64,000 nucleotides of DNA, taken from the NCBI GenBank assembly GCA_000431835.1, contig HF987965.1:1-64000 (forward strand). The letters are read 5' to 3'. The position numbers and the translations under genes are program-made. The number at the start of each line of letters is the position of its first letter. The stretch's first letter is position 1. A model generated the notes under the pieces. That model searched no databases and had not been told where the DNA came from. It saw only the letters and a program-made list of their open reading frames with translations. The stretch comes from Succinatimonas sp. CAG:777. Its GTDB lineage: Bacteria > Pseudomonadota > Gammaproteobacteria > Enterobacterales > Succinivibrionaceae. Shown here one piece after another: positions 37,115 through 46,723 of the stretch.

Positions 37115-37261
37115 CTTTAAGCCTCTTTCTATTTAAATCTCAATATCACAAGATACACTTCTATATTTTTACATCAGTATATTCAGCAATTGCATTTGTT
37201 TGACCATTAATAGTTCAAAATAAGCTCATAAATGGACATCTTTCAGTTTATTTGCACTAAA

Positions 37262-37283
37262 AAATGTGTAATAGATCACATCC
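37262..37283. promoter_or_regulatory. CRP-like binding site
   Basis: TGTGT-N6-TCACA (37265-37280) with matching flanks agrees with 17 of 22 positions of the E. coli CRP consensus. A TACAAT at 37306 would place the site about 45 bp upstream of a transcription start. Its target is unclear, because mraZ is 300 bp away. Confidence 0.5.
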
Positions 37284-37471
37284 TTATAACAACGTAATTT
37301 TAAGCTACAATTTGCGCACATTTTTTTCTTGTTTTGTTTAATAAATTGCCTTGATTAATAATGCGATAGAGAAGATTAATCTTCAAAAATAATTTTTTCT
37401 CCCACATTTACATATTCTTTGTAACATCTTGAATTAAAAGATTTTTTATAAAAGAGCTAGATATTATTTTC

Positions 37472-37499
37472 TTGAAATTCTCATATGATTTGGTAAACT
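37472..37499 (+). promoter_or_regulatory. Promoter of mraZ (Pmra)
   Basis: TTGAAA (37472-37477) and TAAACT (37494-37499) are 16 bp apart. Transcription would begin near 37506, inside the MraZ-box repeats. Confidence 0.6.
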
Positions 37500-37502
37500 A
37501 AA

Positions 37503-37527
37503 TGGGTAAAAGTGGTAAATTGTGGTG
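37503..37527 (+). promoter_or_regulatory. MraZ box: three TGG repeats at 10-bp spacing
   Basis: TGGGT (37503), TGGTA (37513) and TGGTG (37523) recur every 10 bp with 5-base spacers. This matches the known operator of MraZ, direct TGGGN repeats separated by 5 bp in front of mraZ. It overlaps the predicted start site, so binding should repress the dcw cluster. Confidence 0.78.
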
Positions 37528-37589
37528 AAAGTAGTATTAATCTTTCCCCAAAATGACTACTAGGTAGTGTGAATTAGGCTTTTTAAATT

Positions 37590-38072
37590 ATGTTTGACGG
37601 TTTGCTTTTAAGTGGAACAAGTGAAGTTTCCCTTGATTCTAAAGGGCGACTGTCTGTGCCTGCACGCTATAGAGAAATATTTGCAGATGATGGAGATGGT
37701 CAGTGCATAGTCACTCGCTCCTTGTTTGACAAATGTTTATGGCTATACCCTTCCAGTGAATGGGATAACGTAGTCTCAACCTTAGGCTCACTTCCTACTA
37801 TGACTGATCCACTGTGTCGTACCATTCAGCGTATTGTTTTAGGCAGTGCAGTTTTTTGTCAGTTAGATGCCCAAGGTCGAATTTTATTACCACCTGAGTT
37901 AAGACAGGTAAGTGAGATCACTAAGAAAGCTTATCTTATCGGTTTTAACAACAAATTTGAGCTTTGGTCTGAAGATAACTTTGCTCTTCAGCGTAAGGCT
38001 GATGACGAATTATTACAGCAGGCAGCAAAAGATCTTGCATCACACAGCGTGCTTGCTAATTTAAAACTATAA
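37590..38072 (+). CDS. mraZ: Transcriptional regulator MraZ
   Basis: This 160-aa protein has two SpoVT/AbrB-like swapped-hairpin repeats, the first starting SLDSKGRLSVPARYR (about 15-29) and the second QLDAQGRILLPPELR (about 90-104). In E. coli MraZ represses its own promoter and the dcw genes, opposed by RsmH. It is the first gene of the cluster and lies behind the MraZ box. It is slightly longer than E. coli MraZ (152 aa). Confidence 0.95.
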   Translation: MFDGLLLSGTSEVSLDSKGRLSVPARYREIFADDGDGQCIVTRSLFDKCLWLYPSSEWDNVVSTLGSLPTMTDPLCRTIQRIVLGSAVFCQLDAQGRILLPPELRQVSEITKKAYLIGFNNKFELWSEDNFALQRKADDELLQQAAKDLASHSVLANLKL

Positions 38073-38097
38073 GTATTTAGAATAATAAGAATTTATC

Positions 38098-39048
38098 ATG
38101 GCATTTTCACATATTCCTGTATTACTAAATGAAGTCCTTGAAGGCATGAATATCAAGGAAGATGGGATCTATGTAGATGCCACATTTGGTCGAGGCGGCC
38201 ATTCTAGAAAAATTCTAGAAAGATTAGGTCCTAATGGCAGATTGTATGGTCTTGATAGAGACTTAACCGCTGTAGAAGCAGCCAAAACCATTACAGATCC
38301 TAGATTTAAAATCACACACAGTGCATTTTCAAATCTAAAAGAGGTATGTGAGTCTTTAGGTATTGAAGGAAAGGTTGACGGTATCTTAATGGATATCGGT
38401 GTTTCCTCTCCTCAGATTGATGATCCTACTCGTGGCTTTTCTTTTGAAAAAGATGGTCCTTTAGATATGCGAATGGATCAGAGTGCTAAGTTAGATGCCA
38501 AGACCATCGTTAATACCTATTCAAAACAAGATCTCGCCTATATCTTTAAAGTTTATGGCGAAGAGAATTTTGCAGCTAAAGTAGCTACAGCTATAGTAAG
38601 AGAGCGCGAGAAGACACCTTTTGAAACTACACTGCAATTATCAGAATTTATTAAAAGAGTAATCGGCGGTAAGCCTACTCCTAAACACAAAGCTACCCGC
38701 TGTTTTCAAGCCTTGAGAATTGCTGTAAACGGCGAGCTTGATGAATTAAAAAAAGCTCTAGAGAGCAGTATTGATGTATTAGCAGATGACGGTCGTCTGT
38801 GTGTTATCTCATTCCACTCTTTAGAAGACAGAATAGTAAAAACATTTATAAAAGATAAGTCTCAGGGACAGAAGATCCCAAATGGCCTTCCAATTACTTT
38901 TGAAGAAGCCGAAAAAATGAGACTTGCTACAGCAAAAGTGGAGCCTGTAGGAGGTGCTATTAAGGCAACTCCTGAAGAAATAGCAGCCAACGTAAGATCT
39001 AGAAGTGCCACACTTAGGATCTGCAAGAGGCTTAAGAGGCTACCCTAG
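38098..39048 (+). CDS. rsmH: 16S rRNA (cytosine1402-N4)-methyltransferase RsmH
   Basis: This 316-aa SAM-dependent enzyme methylates N4 of C1402, the same nucleotide that RsmI methylates on the ribose; both genes fall within this window. It opens HIPVLLNEVLEGMNI and has DATFGRGGHSRKIL (SAM loop), LMDIGVSSPQID and VISFHSLEDRIVK. It is the second gene of the dcw cluster, and its TAG is followed immediately by the ATG of ftsL. Confidence 0.97.
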   Translation: MAFSHIPVLLNEVLEGMNIKEDGIYVDATFGRGGHSRKILERLGPNGRLYGLDRDLTAVEAAKTITDPRFKITHSAFSNLKEVCESLGIEGKVDGILMDIGVSSPQIDDPTRGFSFEKDGPLDMRMDQSAKLDAKTIVNTYSKQDLAYIFKVYGEENFAAKVATAIVREREKTPFETTLQLSEFIKRVIGGKPTPKHKATRCFQALRIAVNGELDELKKALESSIDVLADDGRLCVISFHSLEDRIVKTFIKDKSQGQKIPNGLPITFEEAEKMRLATAKVEPVGGAIKATPEEIAANVRSRSATLRICKRLKRLP

Positions 39049-39609
39049 ATGCAACAGTCAAATGCAGTAAGAAAGCTAGAAGAGAATTTTCCAACAGAGG
39101 CTCCTCAAATTAAAAAGAGGGAACCTCAGTTTGGTGATAGACCTAATCCACAGGTCAAACCTGTGCAAAAGGTTGTTCCTAGTGTTACCACTCAGGTAAC
39201 CCATGAACATATCATTAGAATTCAGGCACCAACAGATTTATTGAATGATGGTGAGTCTCAGTTAGCTGTACCATCATTAAGCCTTTTTGAAGGTTATAAA
39301 AAACAGAAAAAGGCTTTGGTCCCAACTATTTTAAATGACATATTCTCAAATCTTTTGACTTATGTTCTGATCCTTGTCGTTACAACTTTAGCCGTATTAA
39401 AGGTGCATCAAGTACAGATGACCCGTGATATGACTATACAGTATAATGAGGTTATAAGGCATAACGAGCTTCTGCATAAGGAATGGTTAACTCTGTTATC
39501 TGACAGAGAAGCCTTAACAGAGTATTCTGTGATCCGTAAAAATGCTGATGAAAAGCTTGGTATGGTTCAGCCTAAAACTGAAGACGAAGTTGTAATCGAT
39601 TTGAGATAA
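39049..39609 (+). CDS. ftsL: Cell division protein FtsL
   Basis: This 186-aa bitopic protein of the FtsQLB complex has one membrane helix at about 100-118 (SNLLTYVLILVVTTLAVLK) and then a periplasmic coiled coil with LLHKEWLTLLSDREALTEY. The cytoplasmic region before the helix is about 100 residues, whereas E. coli FtsL (121 aa) has roughly 35. The extra part is Pro/Gln-rich and charged, with no known domain. The ATG directly follows the rsmH stop. Identity rests on the helix, coiled coil and position. Confidence 0.9.
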   Translation: MQQSNAVRKLEENFPTEAPQIKKREPQFGDRPNPQVKPVQKVVPSVTTQVTHEHIIRIQAPTDLLNDGESQLAVPSLSLFEGYKKQKKALVPTILNDIFSNLLTYVLILVVTTLAVLKVHQVQMTRDMTIQYNEVIRHNELLHKEWLTLLSDREALTEYSVIRKNADEKLGMVQPKTEDEVVIDLR

Positions 39610-41319
39610 ATGGCTTTAAAACAAGTTAACGATGGATCCTATAGCCGCCTACAAGTATCAACAACCAGAATAGCCATCGTATGGTTTTCTGTAGGCTGTC
39701 TTTTCATATATATCCTAGCCAGGTTATTCTGGATACAGGTTCTTTATCCAGAAAATCTTATCCGTGAAGGTAATGCTCGTGTCGTCAGAAACTACCATTA
39801 CGAGCCTCCAAGAGGTTTAATTACCGATAGAAATGGTAAAATCTTAGCTATTTCTGTACCTGTAAAATCCGTAGAAGCCGATCCTAAATTTTTACATGAA
39901 GAAGGAGTTTATGATGATCCTTCTAAGATGAAAAAGTTAGCTTCAATTCTTGAAATTGATGTTAATGAGCTCTACAAAAAGACTAAAGATCCTACACGCC
40001 GTTACGTGCATTTAAAACATTATCTCGAGACTGATAAGGCAAAAGAAGTAAGAAAGATTTCAAAGACCGGAATTATCTTGAATGATTCCTATCGTCGTCA
40101 CTATCCTACAGGCGAGATTAACTCAAATCTTGTCGGTATTTTAAATGGTGATGGTGTCGGTGTTTATGGAGTAGAGCAGAGTTTTAATTCTTATTTAACC
40201 TCAACTGCTTCCACAAAATTGGCTAAAAAAGATCGCTATAACCATATTGTTGAAAACTTAGGTACCGTCAAGAAAGGAAATCTTGGTGGTAACTTAATGC
40301 TAAGTGTAGATAATCGACTGCAAGAATATGCTCATGCCATGTTAAAACAGGCAGTTGAAGAAAACGAGGCTGACAGTGGTACTGCAACCCTGATCGATGT
40401 TAAAACAGGTGAAATTTTAGCTTTAGCAAATGCGCCTTCATTTGATCCAAATGATAGAAAACACTTTGACAGCACTAATGCCAAAAACAGAGTTGTAACT
40501 GATATCTTTGAGCCTGGATCTACACTAAAACCAATTGTGGCATTAGCAGCCCTTGAGGCAAAAGCTACAAACTGGTCTGAAGTCTTTGACACCAGACCTT
40601 TTATTGTCGATGGCAAGATGGTGCGTGACTCTCATGCAATGTCTCAGGGTACCTTAGCCGACATTATTCAGTACTCTTCAAATACTGGTATGGCAAGAAT
40701 TTCTATGAGAGTAGGTCCTCAAAAGATCATGCAGGTTTTTACCAGATTTGGCTTTGGTTCTAAAACTGAGTCTGGTCTTGTAGGAGAGAACACCGGAAGA
40801 CTTAATGAAAACAGAAAGTTCTGGTCAGAAATTGATAAAGCTACTTTAGGCTTTGGTTACGGTGTGGCTGTAACTAATCTGCAACTGACTCAGGCATATG
40901 CAACCTTAGCTAACAACGGTATCAGAAATCCAGTTTCTATTTTAAGATTAAAGAATCCTCCAAAAGGCACCTTAGTTGCTCAGTCAAATCAGGTAGCTAA
41001 TATGCAAAAGGCACTTGAGACGGTAGTTGCACAAGGTACAGGTGGCAAGGCTGCTATTGACAGATACCGTGTAGCAGGTAAAACCGGTACTGCTAAAATT
41101 GCATCGGTTGGTGGTTACGGTAAATACTACATGTCAACCTTCGCAGGCTTTGCTCCTATTTCAAATCCACGTTTTGCTTTAGTGGTAGTTATCAGTGCTC
41201 CAAAGGCTGGTAAGTTCTACGGTGGTGTGGTTTCAGGACCTGTATTTAGGGCCGTGATGTCTAAAGCTTTACAGCTGTATAACATCAAGCCTGACCGAGA
41301 GAAGGACGAAAAGAATTAG
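39610..41319 (+). CDS. ftsI: Peptidoglycan transpeptidase FtsI (PBP3)
   Basis: This 569-aa septal class B PBP has a short cytoplasmic tail, one membrane helix (about 21-41), a PBP dimerisation domain, and a transpeptidase domain with active-site Ser304 (STLK), SSN (356-358) and KTG (491-493). It forms septal cross-links with FtsW. Length is like E. coli FtsI (588 aa). Its ATG directly follows the ftsL TAA. Prc, which trims FtsI C termini in E. coli, is also in this window. Confidence 0.96.
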   Translation: MALKQVNDGSYSRLQVSTTRIAIVWFSVGCLFIYILARLFWIQVLYPENLIREGNARVVRNYHYEPPRGLITDRNGKILAISVPVKSVEADPKFLHEEGVYDDPSKMKKLASILEIDVNELYKKTKDPTRRYVHLKHYLETDKAKEVRKISKTGIILNDSYRRHYPTGEINSNLVGILNGDGVGVYGVEQSFNSYLTSTASTKLAKKDRYNHIVENLGTVKKGNLGGNLMLSVDNRLQEYAHAMLKQAVEENEADSGTATLIDVKTGEILALANAPSFDPNDRKHFDSTNAKNRVVTDIFEPGSTLKPIVALAALEAKATNWSEVFDTRPFIVDGKMVRDSHAMSQGTLADIIQYSSNTGMARISMRVGPQKIMQVFTRFGFGSKTESGLVGENTGRLNENRKFWSEIDKATLGFGYGVAVTNLQLTQAYATLANNGIRNPVSILRLKNPPKGTLVAQSNQVANMQKALETVVAQGTGGKAAIDRYRVAGKTGTAKIASVGGYGKYYMSTFAGFAPISNPRFALVVVISAPKAGKFYGGVVSGPVFRAVMSKALQLYNIKPDREKDEKN

Positions 41320-41396
41320 TAGTGAAAAATAAAAGTCTGAAGGACTTTAATACATTTTCAGAACAGAATTTATAAAGGTAAGAGCGAAAAACAAAG

Positions 41397-42899
41397 ATGA
41401 AAAAGTTAAAAGAAATCTTTCAGTATTTGGGCATTAAAAGAAAAGCTCCTGACATTGAATGTACATCACTTGAAGTTGATTCACGTCAGGTAAAAAAAGG
41501 AAGCCTGTTTGTAGCTTTAAAAGGTACCAGGGCCAACGGTCTTGATTATGCTAAAAAGGCCTATGAATTAGGTGCTGTTGCAATCATGTTCGAAGAGGGA
41601 AATACCCCTTCTGAGGAACTTTTAAAAGAAGTTCCTGTCCCTTTTATCAAGTTGTCTGCTAAAAGAAATTTAGGTGAGTTTTGCTCTTTCTTCTATGATG
41701 AACCTTCTAAAAGATTAGGTTTAATCGGTATTACCGGTACTAATGGCAAGAGTACTATCACTCAGCTGATTGCACAGTGGCTTAGTGTTACCTTTTCTAC
41801 AAAATGCGCAGTCTTTGGAACTTTAGGATATGGTTTTTTACCAACTCTAAAAAAGAGTTCTAACACTACTTTAGATGCTGTAAGACTGCAACAGACTTTA
41901 AATGAAATGGTAAATGAAGGTGCTCGCTTTGCTGCTTTAGAAGTATCCTCAATCGGTGTTTGTGAAGGTCGAATTGACGGTTGCACTTTTGTTGCAGGTG
42001 GTTTTACTAATTTAACTCGTGATCACCTTGATTACCATAAGACCATGGAAAACTACGCTAAAGCAAAAGAAGATTTCTTAAGACGTGTTCCTAAAGAGAG
42101 ACTTGTAATCAATGTAGATAATGAGCAGGGATGTAAATATGCAGATACCTTCGGTAAATGTGTGGCCTATTCCTGCAAGAGCGACTTTATGGGCTCAGTT
42201 TCATCTTTAATCTACTCTCAGTATGTGTGGATTAAATCTGTAACCTATAAGCCTCATGGCATTGCTCTTGAAATTGAATCTACCTTTGGCTCTGGTAAAT
42301 GTGAACTTGGTTTATTAGGTGGCTTTAACGTCGAGAACTTTGCCTGTGCCTTAACTGTACTTTTATCAATGGGCTATGATTTTGAAAAACTCTTACGCGG
42401 AGCTTCAAAACTAAAACCAATTAAAGGTCGTATGGAGTGCTTTAGCGCTGAAGGCAAACCTCATATCGTAGTTGATTATGCTCATACCCCAGACGGTGTA
42501 GAGCAGGTATTGCGTGGCGTAAGAGAACATCACCCCGATGGTAAAGTCTTCTGCATCATAGGCTGTGGCGGTGACAGAGATAAGGGCAAGAGACCTATCA
42601 TGGCAATTAAAGCCTCAGTCTTCTCTGATATGGCTATTTTAACCTCAGACAATCCTCGTTCTGAAGATCCTGAGTCAATCTTACGTGATATGGCTTCAGG
42701 TGTTGGTGAAGCTAATAACGTTGTACTCATTGCCGACAGACGTAAAGCTATTGAATATGCTTTTGAAAAAGCAGGTCCTAAAGACTGCATTGTGATTGCT
42801 GGTAAAGGTCATGAAGATTATCAGATCTTTAAAGATAAGACCATTCATTTTTCAGATAGAGAAATTGCCTGTGAACTTTTAGGAGTTAAATGTGATTAG
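41397..42899 (+). CDS. murE: UDP-MurNAc-tripeptide synthetase MurE (meso-DAP adding)
   Basis: This 500-aa cytosolic ligase adds the third peptide residue to UDP-MurNAc-L-Ala-D-Glu. The P-loop is GITGTNGKSTI (about 113-123). The DNPRSEDP motif selects meso-diaminopimelate rather than lysine, so the wall is of the DAP type. The end overlaps the start of murF by 8 bp. Confidence 0.96.
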   Translation: MKKLKEIFQYLGIKRKAPDIECTSLEVDSRQVKKGSLFVALKGTRANGLDYAKKAYELGAVAIMFEEGNTPSEELLKEVPVPFIKLSAKRNLGEFCSFFYDEPSKRLGLIGITGTNGKSTITQLIAQWLSVTFSTKCAVFGTLGYGFLPTLKKSSNTTLDAVRLQQTLNEMVNEGARFAALEVSSIGVCEGRIDGCTFVAGGFTNLTRDHLDYHKTMENYAKAKEDFLRRVPKERLVINVDNEQGCKYADTFGKCVAYSCKSDFMGSVSSLIYSQYVWIKSVTYKPHGIALEIESTFGSGKCELGLLGGFNVENFACALTVLLSMGYDFEKLLRGASKLKPIKGRMECFSAEGKPHIVVDYAHTPDGVEQVLRGVREHHPDGKVFCIIGCGGDRDKGKRPIMAIKASVFSDMAILTSDNPRSEDPESILRDMASGVGEANNVVLIADRRKAIEYAFEKAGPKDCIVIAGKGHEDYQIFKDKTIHFSDREIACELLGVKCD

Positions 42900-44271
42900 C
42901 TTTAGTTTAGGTGAACTTGCAACCTTTGGAAATTACATCCTAAAGGGACAGGATTTAGTTATCGATGCTGTAAGCACCGATTCAAGAAAATGTAAAAACG
43001 CTTTATTCGTAGCTCTAAAAGGTGAGAAGTTTGATGGACACGACTATATAGAAAAGGCTATTGAAGGTGGTGCTGTAGCAGTAGTGTCATCAAAAGTCCT
43101 ACCTGAGAGTATTACTGACAGAGTAAGCATAGTTTTATGTGATGATACTTTAAAAGCTTTAGGCTATTGTGGTTATTTAGTAAGACGCAAAAGTAAAGCT
43201 AGAATTGCCTCTCTAACCGGTTCATGCGGTAAGACCACTGTTAAAGAATTAACCCATGCCATCTTATCTATCTGTGGCAACTGCATGTGTACACAGGGTA
43301 ATTTCAATAACGACGTGGGGGTGCCTTTAACTTTATTGTCATTAACAAAAGATACCAAATATGCAGTAATTGAGCAGGGCGCAAGTCACCTGTTTGATAT
43401 TGCTCATACCTGTGAGTTTGTAAAAGCAAATACCGCAATTATCAACAATGTAGGTGGTGCTCATCTAGAAGGCTTTGGCTCTTATGACGGTGTTTACCGT
43501 GGTAAATCACAGATCATAGATGATGTGCTCTCACGTGGCGGACGAGCTGCAGTTCCATCTGACTCAAAGTACTTTGAGCGCTGGAAGAGTGAGTATGCTT
43601 CAGCTTTTAGAAAGGGTTCATTAGTATCTTTTGGTACTCATGAATTTGATTTTGTGCAGTACTCAAATGTAAAAGAGAGCCTGTCAGGCATTGAGTTTGA
43701 TTTAAGATCGCCACTTAATGATTACAAGATCAAAATGAATGTTCTAGGAGCTCATAATGCTTCAAATGCTGCTGCAGCTACTACTTTAGCTTTAATGACA
43801 GGAGCTTCAGAGGCTGCTTTAAAAGCTGGCTTAGAGTCTGCATCATCAATGCAGGGGCGTCTTTGTGCTCATGATTTTAAAAAGATGACTGTAATTGATG
43901 ATGCCTATAACGCAAGTTTCAATGCATGCATGTCAGCTATTGATACTCTGTCTTTATATAAAGGCCATAGAGTTTTCATTTTCGGTGACATGGGAGAACT
44001 TGGTAATGCAGCAGTAGAGTTGCATGAAAAGTTAGGAGAACATGCAGCTTCAAAAGTAGATGAAACCTTGTGCGTAGGTCCATTGAGTGAAAATACCAGC
44101 AGATGCGCAGGAGTGAGCGGTAAGCATTTTAATTGTCATTCAGATCTCGTACAATATGCACGCGATTTATTAGATAAATATCCTTATGTAAGCTTTTTAG
44201 TCAAGGGATCACACTCTATGCATATGGATACGATAAGCAAAGAACTAATCGCTCTAGGAGAGCTGTTATGA
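42892..44271 (+). CDS. murF: UDP-MurNAc-pentapeptide synthetase MurF
   Basis: This 459-aa ligase adds D-Ala-D-Ala to the UDP-MurNAc-tripeptide. The P-loop is [11 protein letters not shown] and the C-terminal domain holds FGDMGELG. Start is GTG at 42892, preceded by AGGAG within murE, and the frame overlaps murE by 8 bp. Its stop shares ATGA with the mraY start. The D-Ala-D-Ala ligase gene that normally supplies the substrate is not in the cluster. Confidence 0.95.
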   Translation: MISFSLGELATFGNYILKGQDLVIDAVSTDSRKCKNALFVALKGEKFDGHDYIEKAIEGGAVAVVSSKVLPESITDRVSIVLCDDTLKALGYCGYLVRRKSKARIASLTGSCGKTTVKELTHAILSICGNCMCTQGNFNNDVGVPLTLLSLTKDTKYAVIEQGASHLFDIAHTCEFVKANTAIINNVGGAHLEGFGSYDGVYRGKSQIIDDVLSRGGRAAVPSDSKYFERWKSEYASAFRKGSLVSFGTHEFDFVQYSNVKESLSGIEFDLRSPLNDYKIKMNVLGAHNASNAAAATTLALMTGASEAALKAGLESASSMQGRLCAHDFKKMTVIDDAYNASFNACMSAIDTLSLYKGHRVFIFGDMGELGNAAVELHEKLGEHAASKVDETLCVGPLSENTSRCAGVSGKHFNCHSDLVQYARDLLDKYPYVSFLVKGSHSMHMDTISKELIALGELL

Positions 44272-45350
44272 TAGTTTATTTATCAGATTACCTAAGTCAG
44301 TATATTCCATCATTAAGAGTTGTAAGTTACCTGACCTTTAGAGCTGTAATGTCTTTATTTACAGCCTTAGCAATTTCTCTGTTTTTGGGTCCATATGTGA
44401 TTAGAAAACTGCAAATGTTGCACTTCGGACAGGTTGTCAGAGATGACGGTCCTCAGACTCATTTAAAGAAAACCGGTACTCCTACCATGGGAGGTGTGCT
44501 GATTGTAAGTGCCATTGCCATTTCCATGTTACTTTGGTGTAACCTTGCAAATGTTTATGTTTGGTATACCTTAGCAACTTTAATCTGCTATGCTGCCATC
44601 GGTTTTTCTGATGACTTCTTAAAAGTAGTGCGTCACGATCCAAAAGGTTTAAGAGCTAAGTATAAATACTTCTGGCAGTCAGCTTGTGCTATTGTTTTAT
44701 CCTGCCTTATCTATGGCTCAGCAAAATTGCCATCAGAAACTACTTTTGTAGTGCCTTTCTTTAAAGACTTCATGCCTGATATTGGCTTTTTAATTATTCC
44801 TTTAGCTTATTTTGTATTAACCGGATCTTCAAATGCGGTTAACTTAACTGACGGTCTGGATGGTTTAGCTATTATCACTACCATTACCGTAGCAGCAGGT
44901 TTAGGTATTGTGGCCTGGGCAACCTCAAATGTTAACTTTGCTTCATATCTTTATATTCCGTATGTTCCAAGAGCTGCTGAAATTACCATTGCATGTACTG
45001 CAATCGTAGGTGCAGGTTTAGGATTCTTATGGTTTAACTCATACCCTGCACAGGTATTCATGGGAGATGTAGGCTCTCTATCTTTGGGTGCGGTTTTAGG
45101 TATGATTGCCCTCTTAATTCGTGAAGAAGTATTACTGTTCATCATGGGTGGTATCTTTGTATTAGAGACTGTAAGTGTGATCTTACAGGTAGGTTCATAC
45201 AAGTGGACCGGACGTAGAATCTTTAGAATGGCTCCAATTCACCACCACTTTGAGAAAGGTGGCTGGCCTGAGCCTCGAGTAATGGCCCGTTTCTGGATCA
45301 TTACTTTAGTATTGGTTCTAATTGGTCTTATTACTTTAAAGATCCGCTAA
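44268..45350 (+). CDS. mraY: Phospho-MurNAc-pentapeptide translocase MraY
   Basis: This 360-aa membrane enzyme, the same length as E. coli MraY, transfers phospho-MurNAc-pentapeptide to undecaprenyl phosphate to make lipid I. It has ten hydrophobic segments and the active-site motifs FSDDFLK and [10 protein letters not shown], with [13 protein letters not shown] near the end. Start overlaps the murF stop (ATGA). Confidence 0.97.
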   Translation: MIVYLSDYLSQYIPSLRVVSYLTFRAVMSLFTALAISLFLGPYVIRKLQMLHFGQVVRDDGPQTHLKKTGTPTMGGVLIVSAIAISMLLWCNLANVYVWYTLATLICYAAIGFSDDFLKVVRHDPKGLRAKYKYFWQSACAIVLSCLIYGSAKLPSETTFVVPFFKDFMPDIGFLIIPLAYFVLTGSSNAVNLTDGLDGLAIITTITVAAGLGIVAWATSNVNFASYLYIPYVPRAAEITIACTAIVGAGLGFLWFNSYPAQVFMGDVGSLSLGAVLGMIALLIREEVLLFIMGGIFVLETVSVILQVGSYKWTGRRIFRMAPIHHHFEKGGWPEPRVMARFWIITLVLVLIGLITLKIR

Positions 45351-45360
45351 GGATTAGAAA

Positions 45361-46698
45361 ATGAATTCACAGCTTAACAATAAAAAAATCGCCGTAATTG
45401 GTTTAGGTGTATCTAATATTTCTGTAATTGGATACCTGTTAAAACACGATTTAAAGAAATTCTCTTTATATGACACCAGAATGAATCCTCCTCATGTAGG
45501 TGATCTTCCTGTAGGTGTTGATTTACGCTTAGGACCACTGAATGCTGAAGAATTAAAGCAGTTTGATATGGTGGTTATAAGCCCTGGTATCAGCATTTAC
45601 AACGAGGTCATTGAAGAAGTTGCCTCATCAGGGGTTGAGATTGTAGGCGATATTGAACTTTTCGCTCGTGAAGCTAAAGCTCCTGTAATTGGTATTACAG
45701 GTTCAAATGGTAAATCAACAGTAACCTCTCTTACAGGTTATATCGCTGATGTAGCTCATATCAAGGTTGCCGTTGGAGCAAATTTTGGAGTGCCTGTATT
45801 TGATATTTTATCTGACGATGTTGAGCTGTATGTCTTAGAGTTATCAAGCTTTGAGCTTGAGACCACTCGCTCTTTAAAGCTCGATGCTGCCACCATTCTA
45901 AATGTATCTGAAGATCATTTAGACAGATACCACGGTTCTATTGAAGAGTACGCGCAGGCTAAACGCAAAATTTTTGCTCATGCTAAAACTGTAGTTGTAA
46001 ACCGTGATGATAAGAGAACCTATCCTGTAGAGTCTGATTTAAAGAATCATGAGATTGTAAGCTTTGGTTTAGATGACAAAGAATATGGTCTAATTACAGA
46101 AGGTTATGACACTTATCTTGCTGTTGATGGCAATAAAGTATTAAACGTTAATGAAATGCGCATTTACGGTGAGCATAACCACTTAAATGCTTTAGCATGT
46201 ATGGCGTTAGCTGATGCAGTGGGCATTTCTCGTGATGCTCAGATTACCGCACTGCGTAATTTCTCTGGTCTGCCACATCGCTGTCAGCTCGTAAAAAAGA
46301 TCAAGGGCGTGTCTTACTACAACGATTCTAAGGCAACTAATGTAGCTTCAACTGAGGCTGCTATCTCTGGACTTAAGGGACTGCACAAAAATGGCATTAT
46401 CCTTTTAGCAGGAGGTTTAGGTAAAGGTCAGGACTTTACCCCTTTAAAGAGATATCTAGGTCATGAGGTCAGCGCTGTTTACTGCTTTGGTAAAGATAAG
46501 CAAAAGTTATTAGATTTATCTGATAAATACTGCTTTGATGTTGAGAACATGGAACAGGGCTTGAACGAAGCTTATAAGGTAGCTAAAGAAGGACAGGCTG
46601 TGTTACTGTCTCCTGCTTGTGCTTCCTTTGATCAGTTCAAGGGCTTTGAGCAACGAGGTCAGGTTTTTGTAGATTTAGTAGCAAAACTACAAGAGTAA
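45361..46698 (+). CDS. murD: UDP-MurNAc-L-Ala D-Glu ligase MurD
   Basis: This 445-aa cytosolic ligase adds D-glutamate. It has an N-terminal Rossmann domain (IAVIGLGVSN), P-loop GITGSNGKST (about 115-124), the N-D-S-K-A-T catalytic segment (YYNDSKATN) and the C-terminal ILLAGGLGKGQDF. It follows mraY by 10 bp in the standard order. Confidence 0.96.
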   Translation: MNSQLNNKKIAVIGLGVSNISVIGYLLKHDLKKFSLYDTRMNPPHVGDLPVGVDLRLGPLNAEELKQFDMVVISPGISIYNEVIEEVASSGVEIVGDIELFAREAKAPVIGITGSNGKSTVTSLTGYIADVAHIKVAVGANFGVPVFDILSDDVELYVLELSSFELETTRSLKLDAATILNVSEDHLDRYHGSIEEYAQAKRKIFAHAKTVVVNRDDKRTYPVESDLKNHEIVSFGLDDKEYGLITEGYDTYLAVDGNKVLNVNEMRIYGEHNHLNALACMALADAVGISRDAQITALRNFSGLPHRCQLVKKIKGVSYYNDSKATNVASTEAAISGLKGLHKNGIILLAGGLGKGQDFTPLKRYLGHEVSAVYCFGKDKQKLLDLSDKYCFDVENMEQGLNEAYKVAKEGQAVLLSPACASFDQFKGFEQRGQVFVDLVAKLQE

Positions 46699-46723
46699 GA
46701 TCTTTTATAAGTAGAGCAAACTG

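Larger units (their letters stand above)
37115..37589. other. Intergenic region between rnpB and mraZ
   Basis: This 475-bp AT-rich stretch has no open gene. It contains a CRP-like site (37262-37283), a TACAAT -10-like word (37306-37311), the 14-bp palindrome GAAGATTAATCTTC near 37372-37385, a promoter at 37472-37499 and three direct repeats of the MraZ-box type at 37503-37527. Confidence 0.7.
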
